Assembly (NCBI RefSeq): GCF_028713515.1
Contig: NZ_JAQTOD010000003.1
Coordinates: forward strand, 62,001 to 126,000
Length of the DNA: 64,000 bases
Reading direction: 5' to 3'
DNA from: Sulfurimonas sp.
GTDB lineage: Bacteria > Campylobacterota > Campylobacteria > Campylobacterales > Sulfurimonadaceae
Both the position numbers and the translations under genes were made by a program. Position 1 is the stretch's first letter. Each line of letters opens with the position of its first letter. Positions 20,115-29,943 of the stretch are shown piece by piece. The notes beneath the pieces were generated by a model that was not told where the DNA came from, made no database searches, and saw only the letters and a program-made list of their open reading frames with translations.

Positions 20115-22481
20115 ATGATAACAATAATAAAAAGAAATGGCCGTACTGAACTGTTGGATATCTCAAAGATACAAAAATATACTTCTGCTGCAGTAGAGGG
20201 ACTTGACAATGTTTCTCAGAGTGAGTTAGAGGTTGATGCACAAATCCATTTTCGTGATGGTATAACATCTAAAGAGATACAAGAAACTCTTATAAAAACC
20301 GCGGTAGACAAGATAGATATAGATGCTCCGAATTGGACATTCGTTGCATCTCGTCTTTTTCTTTTTAATCTGTACCATCAAGTAAATGGTTTTACCGGCT
20401 ATGATTCATTGGAGAAATATTTTATAAAAGGCGAAAAAGAGGGAAGGCTTCTTGTTGGTATAAGAGAGCTTTACGACCTTAATATTTTAGAGAAACATAT
20501 TAAGCCAGAGAGAGATATGCTCTTCAATTATCTAGGAGTAAAAACACTTTATGACAGATATCTTATAAAAGATAGAAATTCTGATCCAATAGAACTTCCT
20601 CAGCATATGTTTATGGCAATTGCTATGTTTTTGGCACAAAGAGAAGAGAAAAAAGAGGAGTGGGCTATCAAGTTTTATGACATGATTTCTAAGTTTGAGG
20701 TTATGCTTGCAACTCCAACTCTCTCAAATGCTAGAACAATCAGACATCAACTTAGTTCATGTTACATCGGCTCAACACCAGACAATATAGAGGGTATTTT
20801 TGACTCTTATCAAGAGATGGCGATGCTTTCTAAGTTTGGCGGAGGAATCGGTTGGGATTGGACAAATGTTCGCTCAATGGGTTCTTATATTGATGGACAT
20901 AAAAATGCAGCCGGTGGAACCGTGCCATTTCTGAAAATAACAAATGATATTGCCATCGCCGTAGATCAGCTCGGAACAAGAAAAGGTGCTATTGCTGTTT
21001 ATTTGGAACCTTGGCATATAGATATAAATGACTTTTTAGATTTGAAGAAAAACTCTGGGGAAGAGCGTCGTCGTGCTCATGATCTTTTCCCCTCAATGTG
21101 GCTAAATGATCTCTTTATGCAAAGAGTAGAAGATGATGACATCTGGACACTTTTTGATCCTTACGATGTGAAAGAGCTAACAATGCTTTACGGTGAAGAG
21201 TTCAGCAAAAGATACAAGGAGCTTGAAGAAGACGACAGGATTGTTAAGGAAAAAATCAAAGCTAAAAATCTATGGAAAAAAATACTAACTTCTTATTTTG
21301 AAACTGGAAGTCCGTTTTTGTGTTTTAAAGATAATGCTAACAGAGCTAATCCAAACAGTCATGTTGGTGTTATTAGAAGTTCAAACCTTTGTACTGAAAT
21401 ATTTCAAAACACAAGTCCAAATCGTTACAAGATAAAGTTTATTTTTGAAAATGGCGAGAGTGTTAGTTATGAGGAAGATGAGATAGTAAAACTAGATAGC
21501 GGTTTAGAAAAATTCGCGAAAAAAGTAACAGCTCTTGACTCGCTTGGTGGAGTGCCAATCTATGTTGTTGAAAAAGAGAAGGTAAACGGTGATACCGCTG
21601 TTTGTAATTTAGCTTCTGTGAATCTTGCTCGCATAAATACAAGAGAGGATATAGATAGAATAGTACCAATTGCAATTCGTGCACTGGATAATGTGATTGA
21701 CCTCAATTTTTATCCGATAGAAAAAGTGAAGCGAACTAACATGAAAAGCCGTGCAATTGGTTTGGGTGTTATGGGTGAAGCTCAGATGTTAGCGGAAAAA
21801 GCCATAACATGGGGAAGCCAGGAGCATTTTGATAAAGTAGATGAGGTTATGGAGGCTGTTAGTTATAATGCTATTAATTCATCATCAGATATTGCGTTAG
21901 AGAAGGGTTCTTATCCAGATTTTAATGGTTCAAAGTGGAGTCAAGGCATTATGCCTATGGACCATGCTAATGCTGAAGTTAAAAAGCTTGTTGATCGTGG
22001 CGGACTTTTCGCATCATCATACGAGTGGGATGAATTAAGAGCAAAAGTTAAAAAGCAGGGCATTAGAAATGGTTACTTGATGGCCATTGCACCGACGAGT
22101 TCTATCTCTATACTCACTGGAACAACTCAAGCGATTGAGCCGGTGTTTAAGAGAAAATGGTATGAAGAGAATCTATCGGGACTTATTCCTGTCGTGGCGC
22201 CAAATCTTTCACCTGAGACTTGGGTTTATTATACTCCTGCATATGATTTGAACCAAACATTACTTATAAAAGCCGCTGCGATTCGTCAAAAATGGCTAGA
22301 TCAAGGTCAGAGTTTAAATATATTTATAACTCTTGATAAAGCGAGTGGAAAATATCTGAATGAGATTTATATGTTGGCGTGGAAGTTAGGTTTAAAATCA
22401 ACCTACTATCTTCGTTCTCAATCACCAGAGGTTTCAAAAGATATAGAAGACAGAAGTTTGGAGTGTGCAGGTTGTCAATAA
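20115..22481 (+). CDS. nrdA: ribonucleoside-diphosphate reductase, alpha subunit (class Ia)
   Basis: Reduces NDPs to dNDPs with the radical-bearing NrdB, which is not in the window. I chose the ATG at 20115 because AGGA lies five bases upstream; another ATG at 20109 and an ORF extension into purB are less likely. The protein is 788 residues: an N-terminal ATP cone (about 1-90), then the ten-stranded barrel with SSCYIG (substrate-binding Cys), NLCTEI with the active-site Cys, and PTSSISILTGTTQAIEP. The C-terminal CAGCQ holds the redox-active cysteine pair. It follows purB by ten bases. Confidence 0.94.
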   Translation: MITIIKRNGRTELLDISKIQKYTSAAVEGLDNVSQSELEVDAQIHFRDGITSKEIQETLIKTAVDKIDIDAPNWTFVASRLFLFNLYHQVNGFTGYDSLEKYFIKGEKEGRLLVGIRELYDLNILEKHIKPERDMLFNYLGVKTLYDRYLIKDRNSDPIELPQHMFMAIAMFLAQREEKKEEWAIKFYDMISKFEVMLATPTLSNARTIRHQLSSCYIGSTPDNIEGIFDSYQEMAMLSKFGGGIGWDWTNVRSMGSYIDGHKNAAGGTVPFLKITNDIAIAVDQLGTRKGAIAVYLEPWHIDINDFLDLKKNSGEERRRAHDLFPSMWLNDLFMQRVEDDDIWTLFDPYDVKELTMLYGEEFSKRYKELEEDDRIVKEKIKAKNLWKKILTSYFETGSPFLCFKDNANRANPNSHVGVIRSSNLCTEIFQNTSPNRYKIKFIFENGESVSYEEDEIVKLDSGLEKFAKKVTALDSLGGVPIYVVEKEKVNGDTAVCNLASVNLARINTREDIDRIVPIAIRALDNVIDLNFYPIEKVKRTNMKSRAIGLGVMGEAQMLAEKAITWGSQEHFDKVDEVMEAVSYNAINSSSDIALEKGSYPDFNGSKWSQGIMPMDHANAEVKKLVDRGGLFASSYEWDELRAKVKKQGIRNGYLMAIAPTSSISILTGTTQAIEPVFKRKWYEENLSGLIPVVAPNLSPETWVYYTPAYDLNQTLLIKAAAIRQKWLDQGQSLNIFITLDKASGKYLNEIYMLAWKLGLKSTYYLRSQSPEVSKDIEDRSLECAGCQ

Positions 22482-22515
22482 TCTGCATTATCAACCAATT
22501 TGCTAAGAGTTGTGT

Positions 22516-22881
22516 ATGAAACCACTCTTAGCAAAAGATATAAAACCTCTTCTAGCTCGTTTTAGCAACTTTACAGATGGAGAACTTCGCTCCATAGAAA
22601 TAATTTCTCCTACAACTATTAAAATTACTCTAACAGGACAAGATAGTGCCAGAGGTTTTGACTGGCTAACAGTCTGTTTTGAGTTTAGCGGTGTACATAA
22701 GGCAAAGTTGTTAGAAAACTCAAAACTCTCGCTTGTAGATATGAGTGATGGCATAAATATAATTTTTGAAGATAATAGTTTTGCTTTTGGAGTTGGAGAT
22801 TACAAAAACCTGTTAAATATAAAAAATTCTATATGTTTTTTAATCTCTTGCGCTTTAAAGTATGAAGAGGGAGCTTTTTAA
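22516..22881 (+). CDS. conserved hypothetical protein
   Basis: I do not recognise a family. The 121-residue protein starts at the ATG at 22516 (AAGAG upstream); an in-frame TTG two codons earlier is less likely. It is a mixed alpha/beta protein without signal peptide or membrane segment. The sequence alternates hydrophobic strands (SIEIISPTTIKITLTG, GINIIFEDNSFAFGVGDY), which suggests a small beta-rich fold. It lies 34 bases after nrdA on the same strand and may be part of the purB-nrdA transcript. No function can be assigned. Confidence 0.6.
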   Translation: MKPLLAKDIKPLLARFSNFTDGELRSIEIISPTTIKITLTGQDSARGFDWLTVCFEFSGVHKAKLLENSKLSLVDMSDGINIIFEDNSFAFGVGDYKNLLNIKNSICFLISCALKYEEGAF

Positions 22882-22984
22882 TTTTAAAGGTGCCAACACC
22901 GAAATAAGAAATTTTAAAAGCAAAACTTCTATTGATGTCGCTTAAGGGTTTGTTTGGATAGATATACTAATAAAAGGAAAGAAA

Positions 22985-23806
22985 ATGTTAACAAAGTACA
23001 CAGATGCGGTTGTTGTTTATGCTAGTGAATATGGGTTGAAAATTGTAGCTGCCGTTGCGATATTTTATATTGGTAAAATAGTAGTTAAGAGAGTGACAAA
23101 TGTATTTAAAAGATTAATGAATAAGGCACATGTAGACGATACGCTTGTTAAATTTTTGGGCAATCTTATCTATTTTTCTCTTTTAATTGTTGTGATTTTA
23201 GCATCTCTTAATGCACTTGGTGTAAACACGACATCATTTTTAGCTGTCTTTGGGGCGGCTTCACTGGCTGTTGGCCTAGCGCTTAAAGATTCGCTCTCAA
23301 ATATTGGAGCAGCAGTAATTGTCATTATCTTTCGACCTTTTGATGTTGGCGACGCCGTTGATGTTGCTGGAGTTCATGGCATGGTAGAGGAGATAAACCT
23401 TTTTTCTACAACCATTATAACGCCGGATAACAAAATTGTAATGATTCCAAACTCCGCAGTAATTGCTTCAAATATTGTCAACTACTCAAAAAAACCAACT
23501 CGTCGTATTGAACATAAGCTACTTATTGATTATGGAGATAACCTTAAAGTTGCGAAAGATGTTTTGATGAAACTTATGCAAGATGAAGAAAAAGTTCTGG
23601 CGGAGCCTGCTCCATTTGTGGCAGTGAGTGAGCTTGGCGATAATGGTGTGGAGTTGGTTCTCCGTGTTTGGGTAAATAATGCAGATTATTGGGATGTTTA
23701 TTTTGCTATATTGGAAGAAGCAAAGTTGGCATTTGATGAAAATAAAATTTCTGTGCCTTTCCCCCAGATGGATGTAACTATTAAAAACAAAAATGAGTTG
23801 CTATAG
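22985..23806 (+). CDS. mscS: small-conductance mechanosensitive channel, MscS family
   Basis: Heptameric tension-gated channel that releases solutes on osmotic downshift. The 273-residue protein has three predicted helices (about 13-35, 57-80 and 88-118). The third, pore-lining helix is Gly/Ala-rich (FGAASLAVGLALKDSLSNIGAA). The beta domain follows with FRPFDVGDAVDV and ITPDNKIVMIPNSAV, and a C-terminal alpha/beta domain closes the protein. The size matches E. coli MscS (286). An AAAGGAAAG ribosome binding site precedes the ATG. The 3' end overlaps the convergent MFS gene by six bases. Confidence 0.92.
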   Translation: MLTKYTDAVVVYASEYGLKIVAAVAIFYIGKIVVKRVTNVFKRLMNKAHVDDTLVKFLGNLIYFSLLIVVILASLNALGVNTTSFLAVFGAASLAVGLALKDSLSNIGAAVIVIIFRPFDVGDAVDVAGVHGMVEEINLFSTTIITPDNKIVMIPNSAVIASNIVNYSKKPTRRIEHKLLIDYGDNLKVAKDVLMKLMQDEEKVLAEPAPFVAVSELGDNGVELVLRVWVNNADYWDVYFAILEEAKLAFDENKISVPFPQMDVTIKNKNELL

Positions 23807-24910
23807 TGTCTGTTTTGATTTTTGCTTGCCCCAAAGATATAAAAATAGACTTGCCCCCAGAGCAATAAGCGCTGAACCTAAAAATAGCTGTTTTGGATAA
23901 AGCTCATAAATAAATCCAGCAATTAATGCTCCTGCAAATGCGCCAAATCCATAAGTTATGCCCGAGAAAAACTGTTGCGCTAGAGATTTGTGTCTATAAA
24001 GATGAAATAAGTAGCTAATCGCGGCAGAGTGAAATAGTGCAAAACTAAGTGCATGAAGAGATTGTGAGAAAAACAGAAGTGTTATGTTTTGAGGAAACAA
24101 AAAGAGCATTAACCATCTTATAGCGGTTGTAAAAGTGGTAAATTGAAGAATCAAAAGCAAATTTTTACGAAGAAATGCGCCTTGAAAAAAGAGCATAAAA
24201 ATCTCAGCTATTACACCAAAACTCCATAAATATATCGCCATATCTAAACTTGCTCCATTATCGGTTACATAAATAGTAAAGAAGTTGTAAAACGAGCCAA
24301 AACTAACTTGCATAAGCGTTAATCCAACCCATAATTTCCAATCTTGCAATAGGTTAATGTCATTGGCGGTTTCTTCATGCTTTTCCAAAAGAGTATCCAC
24401 TTTTTTTGCTATAGTAAAAGCTACTGCTGTGGTTATAAATGTCAAAATAAGAAGATACAAAAGTGCTGTATTTGGAGCATTTAAAAACTTCACTAAAACA
24501 AGCGCTACAAGTATAAAACCAACCGAGCCAAAAAGTCTGATTTTTCCATATTGCTCTTTACCAAGATACCTTAGAGATATAAGCTCAATATATGGGAGCA
24601 CAAGGCTAAGCCCTACGCCAAAGCTTATATTTGAAAAAAGAAGTCTATAAAAATTACTAAGTGAGAAATAAAATGATATCGCGCTTAAGCACATAATCAA
24701 AAGTGCCACAGTAAAGGTTGTAATATCTATTTTGAGCCCCCTGATAAAAGCAAAAGGAACTAAAAATCTCACTAGCGGAGCCGCTGCAAATATGATACCA
24801 ATATCACTCGCCGAGTAGCCAGTCATGGAGAGGACTTTTGGCAAAAATATTATATATACGCCGATGATTGAGAAATAAAAAAAATAAAATGCAGCTAGTA
24901 ATATTGACAT
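23801..24910 (-). CDS. MFS transporter
   Basis: 369 residues with about 11-12 hydrophobic helices and short loops. It contains the MFS-like loop FGSVGFILVALVLVKF and an N-terminal half similar to the MFS_1-like/nucleoside-symporter group (FYFFYFSIIGVYIIFLPKVL, then GYSASDIGIIFAAAPLVRF). The substrate cannot be inferred. It overlaps mscS by six bases at the 3' ends. A 14-base inverted repeat lies just upstream of its start, between it and the divergent PAS gene. Confidence 0.8.
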   Translation of the reverse strand: MSILLAAFYFFYFSIIGVYIIFLPKVLSMTGYSASDIGIIFAAAPLVRFLVPFAFIRGLKIDITTFTVALLIMCLSAISFYFSLSNFYRLLFSNISFGVGLSLVLPYIELISLRYLGKEQYGKIRLFGSVGFILVALVLVKFLNAPNTALLYLLILTFITTAVAFTIAKKVDTLLEKHEETANDINLLQDWKLWVGLTLMQVSFGSFYNFFTIYVTDNGASLDMAIYLWSFGVIAEIFMLFFQGAFLRKNLLLILQFTTFTTAIRWLMLFLFPQNITLLFFSQSLHALSFALFHSAAISYLFHLYRHKSLAQQFFSGITYGFGAFAGALIAGFIYELYPKQLFLGSALIALGASLFLYLWGKQKSKQTL

Positions 24911-24916
24911 GCGAAA

Positions 24917-24983
24917 TTATAGCAAACTCAACCAACTATACAGACAAAAACGCATAGAGAATCAGTTGCTGAGTTTGCTATAA
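24917..24983. repeat. 14-base inverted repeat in the MFS/PAS divergent gap
   Basis: TTATAGCAAACTCA (24917-24930) and TGAGTTTGCTATAA (24970-24983) are perfect arms. An inner CAACT/AGTTG pair (24933-24937 and 24964-24968) continues the stem. The loop is about 26 bases. It could be an operator, an RNA hairpin or a small repeat element. Confidence 0.65.
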
Positions 24984-25000
24984 AAAATAAATTATAATGG

Positions 25001-25006
25001 TATAAT
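25001..25006 (+). promoter_or_regulatory. -10 box for the PAS/chemoreceptor operon
   Basis: TATAAT preceded by GG, 44 bases upstream of the PAS gene ATG and right after the inverted repeat. Confidence 0.45.
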
Positions 25007-25049
25007 TTTTACCACTTAAATTCAGATTAAAAATTTTAAAAGGTCACAC

Positions 25050-25538
25050 ATGTTAAAAATAATGCAAGATGAAGATTTTATTGTATCCAAAACAGACCTG
25101 CAGGGTCGTATAATCTACTGCAATAAAATCTTTATGGATATGGCGGAATATAGTGAGTCAGAGCTTCTTGGAAAGGCACACAGCATCATAAGGCACCCAG
25201 ATATGCCAAAAGCAGTTTTTAGATTTTTATGGGAGACTATCCCCAAAAAACAAGAAATTTTTGCCTATGTTATTAACAAAACAAAAAATGGAAATGATTA
25301 CTGGGTGTATGCAAATATAACTGCATCGCTCGACGAAAATGGCAAGGTGGTTGACTACTACTCAGTTAGAAGAAAGCCAAACCAAAAAGCCCTTGATACT
25401 ATTATTCCTCTTTACAAAAAGATGGTAGATATTGAAAAAAGTAGTGGAGTTGACGCTTCATTTAAAGTTTTAACAGATATTTTAAAAGAAAAAGGAGTTA
25501 GTTACGATGAACTTATTATCTCTCTTCAGAACCAATAA
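25050..25538 (+). CDS. Aer/CetB-like PAS sensor protein
   Basis: 162-residue cytoplasmic protein consisting of one PAS domain (about residues 8-120) and a short helical tail. The segment [21 protein letters not shown] is the diagnostic Aer-type PAS sequence, which binds FAD in E. coli Aer and is shared by Campylobacter CetB. I infer redox or energy taxis. The gene overlaps the following chemoreceptor gene by 32 bases, whose ribosome binding site AAGGAG lies inside this gene. The pair resembles CetB with CetA split between a sensor and a signalling protein. Confidence 0.85.
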   Translation: MLKIMQDEDFIVSKTDLQGRIIYCNKIFMDMAEYSESELLGKAHSIIRHPDMPKAVFRFLWETIPKKQEIFAYVINKTKNGNDYWVYANITASLDENGKVVDYYSVRRKPNQKALDTIIPLYKKMVDIEKSSGVDASFKVLTDILKEKGVSYDELIISLQNQ

Positions 25539-26826
25539 AACCAATAGTAGACATAATCAGATACATGACGAGGCAATTAGATTATTAAAAGATATGGCAG
25601 ATGGAAAAGTGAATGGTAGAATTACCAACATACCAGATGATAACTCAAAAGAATCGGTATTTGCATGGAGCGTAAACAATGCGCTGGATCAACTAGAAGC
25701 ATTTATGAGAGATACGGAAACTTCTATAGAGTATGCCTCTGTTGGTAAAGCATATAGAACAACTAGCCCATCTGGCTTGCATGGTATATTTAAATCCACC
25801 TCACAAAAAGTAAAACAAGCTATATCATCTATTGCTTTGGGCTATGAGGCTGCTTTAAAAAATGCTCTCTCAGATAAGCTAGGTGGTCTTGGTGGAGGGG
25901 TTGGAGCTGGACTTGCTGTTATACAACAAGATATTATTGTTTCACAAGATAATTCAAAAGAGATTACTGAAGTCTCCCATAAAACAGCAGACTTATCATC
26001 AAGAAGTCTGCATAGTGTAGTGAGCATTAGCAATAAGCTGGGTACCCTTCTTGATTCCATATCTACTTCGCACGAGACTATTGTTAATCTTGAAAATAGA
26101 TCTCGAGATATATCAAATGTTGTAGGGCTTATCAAAGATATTGCGGATCAGACAAACTTACTTGCTCTAAATGCTGCAATTGAGGCTGCAAGAGCGGGTG
26201 AGCATGGTAGAGGATTTGCTGTTGTAGCGGATGAGGTTCGCAAGCTCGCCGAGAGAACACAAAAGGCAACGCACGAGATAGAGATAAACATATCAACACT
26301 ACAACAAGAGACGAACAATATGAGAGGAAGCTCTGATAATATTTCAAATATTGCGGAAGAATCAAATGATGTAATTCATGAGTTCAAAAAAACATTTGAA
26401 GAACTAAACTCATTTGCAAACAAATCATCAGAATTGGCTTCAAAAATTGATACAAAACTGTTTACAACGCTCGTAAAAGTTGATCATATTATATTTAAAT
26501 CATTCGCGTATCACGCGCTGCTCTCCAGTGATGTAAGCAAAACTTTTGCTGATCATAGAAATTGTCGTATGGGTAAATGGTATCTTGGTGTTGGTAAAGA
26601 GAAATTTGGTCATATGAAGGTTTTCCAAGAGATGGATAGCTCTCATGAGATAGTGCACGAATCAGTATTTAAAAATAAAGTGTTTATTGATAATAATAGT
26701 GCATATAGACCTGAAAATACTACCGCCATCTACGATAACTTTAGCAATATGGAAGAGGCATCTGGCAAATTGTTTAGGCAATTAGACCAGATTGTTGATG
26801 AGTATTCAAAACATGGTAACCATTAA
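25507..26826 (+). CDS. soluble methyl-accepting chemotaxis protein with C-terminal CZB domain
   Basis: 439 residues and no transmembrane segment. The N-terminal 100 residues look like a HAMP-related cytoplasmic region. The signalling hairpin has its tip at [19 protein letters not shown] (about 214-232) followed by [19 protein letters not shown]. The C-terminal part (about 320-390) is a chemoreceptor zinc-binding (CZB) domain, with candidate ligands H327, H350, C353 ([10 protein letters not shown]) and H380/H384. It probably receives input from the overlapping PAS gene product and signals to CheA. Zinc or hypochlorite sensing by CZB domains is known in Helicobacter TlpD, and here it is inference. 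Confidence 0.9.
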   Translation: MNLLSLFRTNKTNSRHNQIHDEAIRLLKDMADGKVNGRITNIPDDNSKESVFAWSVNNALDQLEAFMRDTETSIEYASVGKAYRTTSPSGLHGIFKSTSQKVKQAISSIALGYEAALKNALSDKLGGLGGGVGAGLAVIQQDIIVSQDNSKEITEVSHKTADLSSRSLHSVVSISNKLGTLLDSISTSHETIVNLENRSRDISNVVGLIKDIADQTNLLALNAAIEAARAGEHGRGFAVVADEVRKLAERTQKATHEIEINISTLQQETNNMRGSSDNISNIAEESNDVIHEFKKTFEELNSFANKSSELASKIDTKLFTTLVKVDHIIFKSFAYHALLSSDVSKTFADHRNCRMGKWYLGVGKEKFGHMKVFQEMDSSHEIVHESVFKNKVFIDNNSAYRPENTTAIYDNFSNMEEASGKLFRQLDQIVDEYSKHGNH

Positions 26827-26938
26827 CTATTTCTTTTATTTCGTTTAACTGCGATTAACTTATAGCTCATATAATTTGAGTCTCAGTTATGTTTAACCCC
26901 TTTCATAATTTGAGAGAGATGCTCCTATAAATTATTTT

Positions 26939-26974
26939 AATTACCTGGCTTTCCCTTTTTTTGGCTAGGTAATT
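26939..26974 (+). terminator. hairpin after the chemoreceptor gene
   Basis: AATTACCTGGC (26939-26949) pairs with GCTAGGTAATT (26964-26974) with one G-U. The loop is T-rich, and ACTCTTT follows. The stem ends directly in front of the radical SAM gene start. Confidence 0.5.
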
Positions 26975-26981
26975 ACTCTTT

Positions 26982-28496
26982 ATGCTAAACTTCCAAATGC
27001 AAAAAATCATATTAACTACACTGAATTCAAAATTCACTCACACTTCAATTGCTCTAAGATATCTTTATGCAAACATGGCAGAGTTACAAGAAGATACAAC
27101 AATAGTAGAGTTTAGTATCAATGACGCCATCCAGACTACAGTAGAGAAGATTTTAGTCCATAACCCAACCATTATAGGTATTGGTGTTTATATATGGAAT
27201 GTATCGGAGGTTCGTGAACTTCTCCACCTCTTAAAGAAAATATCTCCAAATACAAAGATAATACTAGGTGGTCCAGAGGTATCGCATGAGCCGTTTCGTG
27301 TGAATCTTGATGGAGCTGATTATATCATCCAAGGTGAAGGAGATAGAGCTTTTTATGAGCTTTGCCATAGTATAGTAGATGGCAATCCACCAGAAGATAG
27401 AATCATAAAAATGAGTATGCCTTCCCTTAAAAATATAGAACTTCCATACAAATTTTACACAGACTACGACATAAAACATCGCTACATCTATGTTGAAGCA
27501 TCAAGAGGATGTCCGTTTGAGTGTGAGTTTTGTCTCTCTTCGATGGATGAAAAGGTTAGAGCGTTTGATATAGAGGTGCTTCTAGAAGAGTTTGAATTGC
27601 TTTGGCAGAGAGGTGCTAGAAATTTCAAGTTTATTGACAGAACTTTCAACCTAAACATAAAAACTGCAAATAGATTGCTAGACTTTTTTTTAGCAAAAGA
27701 GGAGCCATATTTTGCTCATTTTGAAGTTGTGCCTGATCATTTTCCAGAATCATTAAAGGAGAAAATAGCAAAATTTCCTCATGGTGCTCTGCAACTTGAA
27801 ATAGGCATACAGACGCTAAATCCAGAGATTGCAAACAATATATCAAGACCTCTAAAGCTAGATAAGATACAAGAAAATATTGGGTGGCTAGAACAAACAA
27901 ATGTTCACATGCACCTCGACTTAATTGTTGGGCTTCCTGGAGAGAGCTTGGAGAGTTTCGGAGCAAATCTAGATAAGCTAATGAGCCTAAGTAGCTGTGA
28001 AATCCAGATAGGGATACTAAAAAAACTCTCAGGAACCTACATAAATCGTCATGATATAGAATGTGGTATGATATACAGTGATATACCGCCGTACGATGTT
28101 TTGCAGACCTCAACTCTCTCGTTTAGTGATATCCAAATCATGAAGAGATTCTCGCGATTTTGGGATCTTATGTACAACAACGGGAATTTCAAGCGAAGCG
28201 TGGAACTAATCTGGCAAGATGGAAGTGTTTTTCGTGAGTTTTATGTCTTTAGTGCGTGGATTTATGCCCAAACTGATGCAACATACAAAATCTCGCTTCA
28301 AAGATTAGGAGAACTTCTCTTTAGGTATCTTTGTGATGTTAAAAATATGGAAGTTGAGTTTGTTTCAAAAACAATGCTTGATGATATGATGAAATACCAA
28401 GGTAGAACAATCCCGCTCTATCTAAAGCCATACTCAGCCGAGTTTATCTCAAATCAAAAAAGTAAAGTATCTGGTTTTAACAAGAGACAGCAATAG
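26982..28496 (+). CDS. B12-binding radical SAM protein (DUF4080 type)
   Basis: 504 residues. The N-terminal B12-binding-like Rossmann domain (about 1-135) contains GVYIWNVSEV and ILGGPEVSHEP. The radical SAM core follows with C177-PFE-C181-EF-C184. The C-terminal part, including the ACF-like YDVLQTSTLSFSDIQIMKRF segment, resembles DUF4080. Whether cobalamin is bound is uncertain because the DxHxxG motif is not evident. The substrate is unknown. An in-frame ATG five codons later (MQKIILTT) is an alternative start, and neither start has a clear ribosome binding site. It is convergent with gltA. Confidence 0.82.
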   Translation: MLNFQMQKIILTTLNSKFTHTSIALRYLYANMAELQEDTTIVEFSINDAIQTTVEKILVHNPTIIGIGVYIWNVSEVRELLHLLKKISPNTKIILGGPEVSHEPFRVNLDGADYIIQGEGDRAFYELCHSIVDGNPPEDRIIKMSMPSLKNIELPYKFYTDYDIKHRYIYVEASRGCPFECEFCLSSMDEKVRAFDIEVLLEEFELLWQRGARNFKFIDRTFNLNIKTANRLLDFFLAKEEPYFAHFEVVPDHFPESLKEKIAKFPHGALQLEIGIQTLNPEIANNISRPLKLDKIQENIGWLEQTNVHMHLDLIVGLPGESLESFGANLDKLMSLSSCEIQIGILKKLSGTYINRHDIECGMIYSDIPPYDVLQTSTLSFSDIQIMKRFSRFWDLMYNNGNFKRSVELIWQDGSVFREFYVFSAWIYAQTDATYKISLQRLGELLFRYLCDVKNMEVEFVSKTMLDDMMKYQGRTIPLYLKPYSAEFISNQKSKVSGFNKRQQ

Positions 28497-28522
28497 CAAC
28501 TAACTACTAACAAGAAAATCTG

Positions 28523-29803
28523 TTAATAATTTGGGGTCCTATCCACTGGACCATTGTAAAGTTGACGCGGACGAGCAATTTTTACATTTTTTTGTTGGTT
28601 TAGTTCACTCCATTGAGCAATCCAGCCAGGAGTTCTTCCGATGACAAATATTACAGCAAACATCTCTTTTGGAATTTTTAATGCCTGAAGGATAAGTCCT
28701 GAGTAAAAGTCTATATTTGGATATAGGCTCCTACTTATAAAGTATTCATCAGTAAGCGCAATCTCCTCTATTTTGTTTGCAACTTCTATAAGCTGACTGC
28801 TTATGCCTAGCTCATTCATAAGCTTATTTCTGATATCTTTTAGTATTGTCGCACGAGGGTCAAAGTTTTTGTAAACCCTATGACCAAATCCCATCAATCT
28901 AAACGGGTCTTCTTTATCTTTAGCTTTTGCTATAAACTCATTTACTCTATCAACTGTTCCAATCATCTCAAGTTGACGGATAACAGACTCATTTGCCCCA
29001 CCATGGCTTTTACCCCACAGTGCACCAATCCCAGCACTTATGGCAGCATATGGATGAGCATTTGTTGATGCTAAATTTCTAACGGCAGTAGTTGAAGCAT
29101 TTTGTTCATGGTCAGCATGAAGAGTAAAAATAGTATCTAATGCTTTTATCTCGATAGGCTTTATTTCAACATGATTATGAGGATAAGATCTCATCATATA
29201 TAAAAAATTTTCTGTAAAACCTCTGTTAATATCTGGATAGATTATAGGAAGACCTTGTGAGTATCTATATGAAAATGCAGCAAGTGTAGGGATTTTTGCA
29301 ACTATTCTGTTTGACATCTCTTTGTACTCTTTTTTAGTTTTTATATCTAGATGTTTAAAGTAAAATGTAGAAAGAGCAGAGACTCCAGCAGAGAGTATCG
29401 CCATAGGGTGGGCATTGTCAGGAAAAGCATCAAATAGTTTTTTGATTCCCTCATTAACAAAAGAGCGTTTTTGCATCTCCAGCGCAAAGCTCTCTAGCTC
29501 CTCTTCTGTTGGGAGTTCACCATTTAGCAGAAGATAGGCGGTGTCTAAGAAGCTCTTTTTTTTAGAGAGATATGAGATGTCATACCCTCTATACATAAGC
29601 TTACCTTCATCACCATCTATGAAAGTTATCTCAGAGTGGCATGACGCTGTTGAAGTGTAGCCCTCGTCATAAGTAAACATTCCGCTCTCTTTATAGAGCG
29701 TTGAGATGTCAAAAACTGAAGGTCCAACAGTGGCATCAAATATGGGAAACTCATAACTTTTGCCAGTTCTGTTGTTTGTTAGTGTTACCGTATCTTTGCT
29801 CAT
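28523..29803 (-). CDS. gltA: citrate synthase
   Basis: Condenses oxaloacetate and acetyl-CoA. The 426-residue protein is of the Gram-negative hexameric type, with an N-terminal small beta domain. The catalytic residues lie in GALWGKSHGGANE (His), MGFGHRVYKNFDPRA (His) and NIDFYSGL (Asp). LTLHADHEQNASTT-type sequence (TLHADHEQNASTTAVR) is also present. In Campylobacterota that fix carbon by the reductive TCA cycle, citrate synthase coexists with ATP-citrate lyase; the latter is not in this window. Confidence 0.95.
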   Translation of the reverse strand: MSKDTVTLTNNRTGKSYEFPIFDATVGPSVFDISTLYKESGMFTYDEGYTSTASCHSEITFIDGDEGKLMYRGYDISYLSKKKSFLDTAYLLLNGELPTEEELESFALEMQKRSFVNEGIKKLFDAFPDNAHPMAILSAGVSALSTFYFKHLDIKTKKEYKEMSNRIVAKIPTLAAFSYRYSQGLPIIYPDINRGFTENFLYMMRSYPHNHVEIKPIEIKALDTIFTLHADHEQNASTTAVRNLASTNAHPYAAISAGIGALWGKSHGGANESVIRQLEMIGTVDRVNEFIAKAKDKEDPFRLMGFGHRVYKNFDPRATILKDIRNKLMNELGISSQLIEVANKIEEIALTDEYFISRSLYPNIDFYSGLILQALKIPKEMFAVIFVIGRTPGWIAQWSELNQQKNVKIARPRQLYNGPVDRTPNY

Positions 29804-29943
29804 AAAATATCCTTTTTTGTTATTAAAAATTATTATATCATAGAAAATGATTCACTATAAACTTTAAGCAAAAAAGAGGTTTCACTAACCATTAAGTTTT
29901 AAATCATTATAATAATTTAAAATAGAGTATGTGAGGATAGCTT

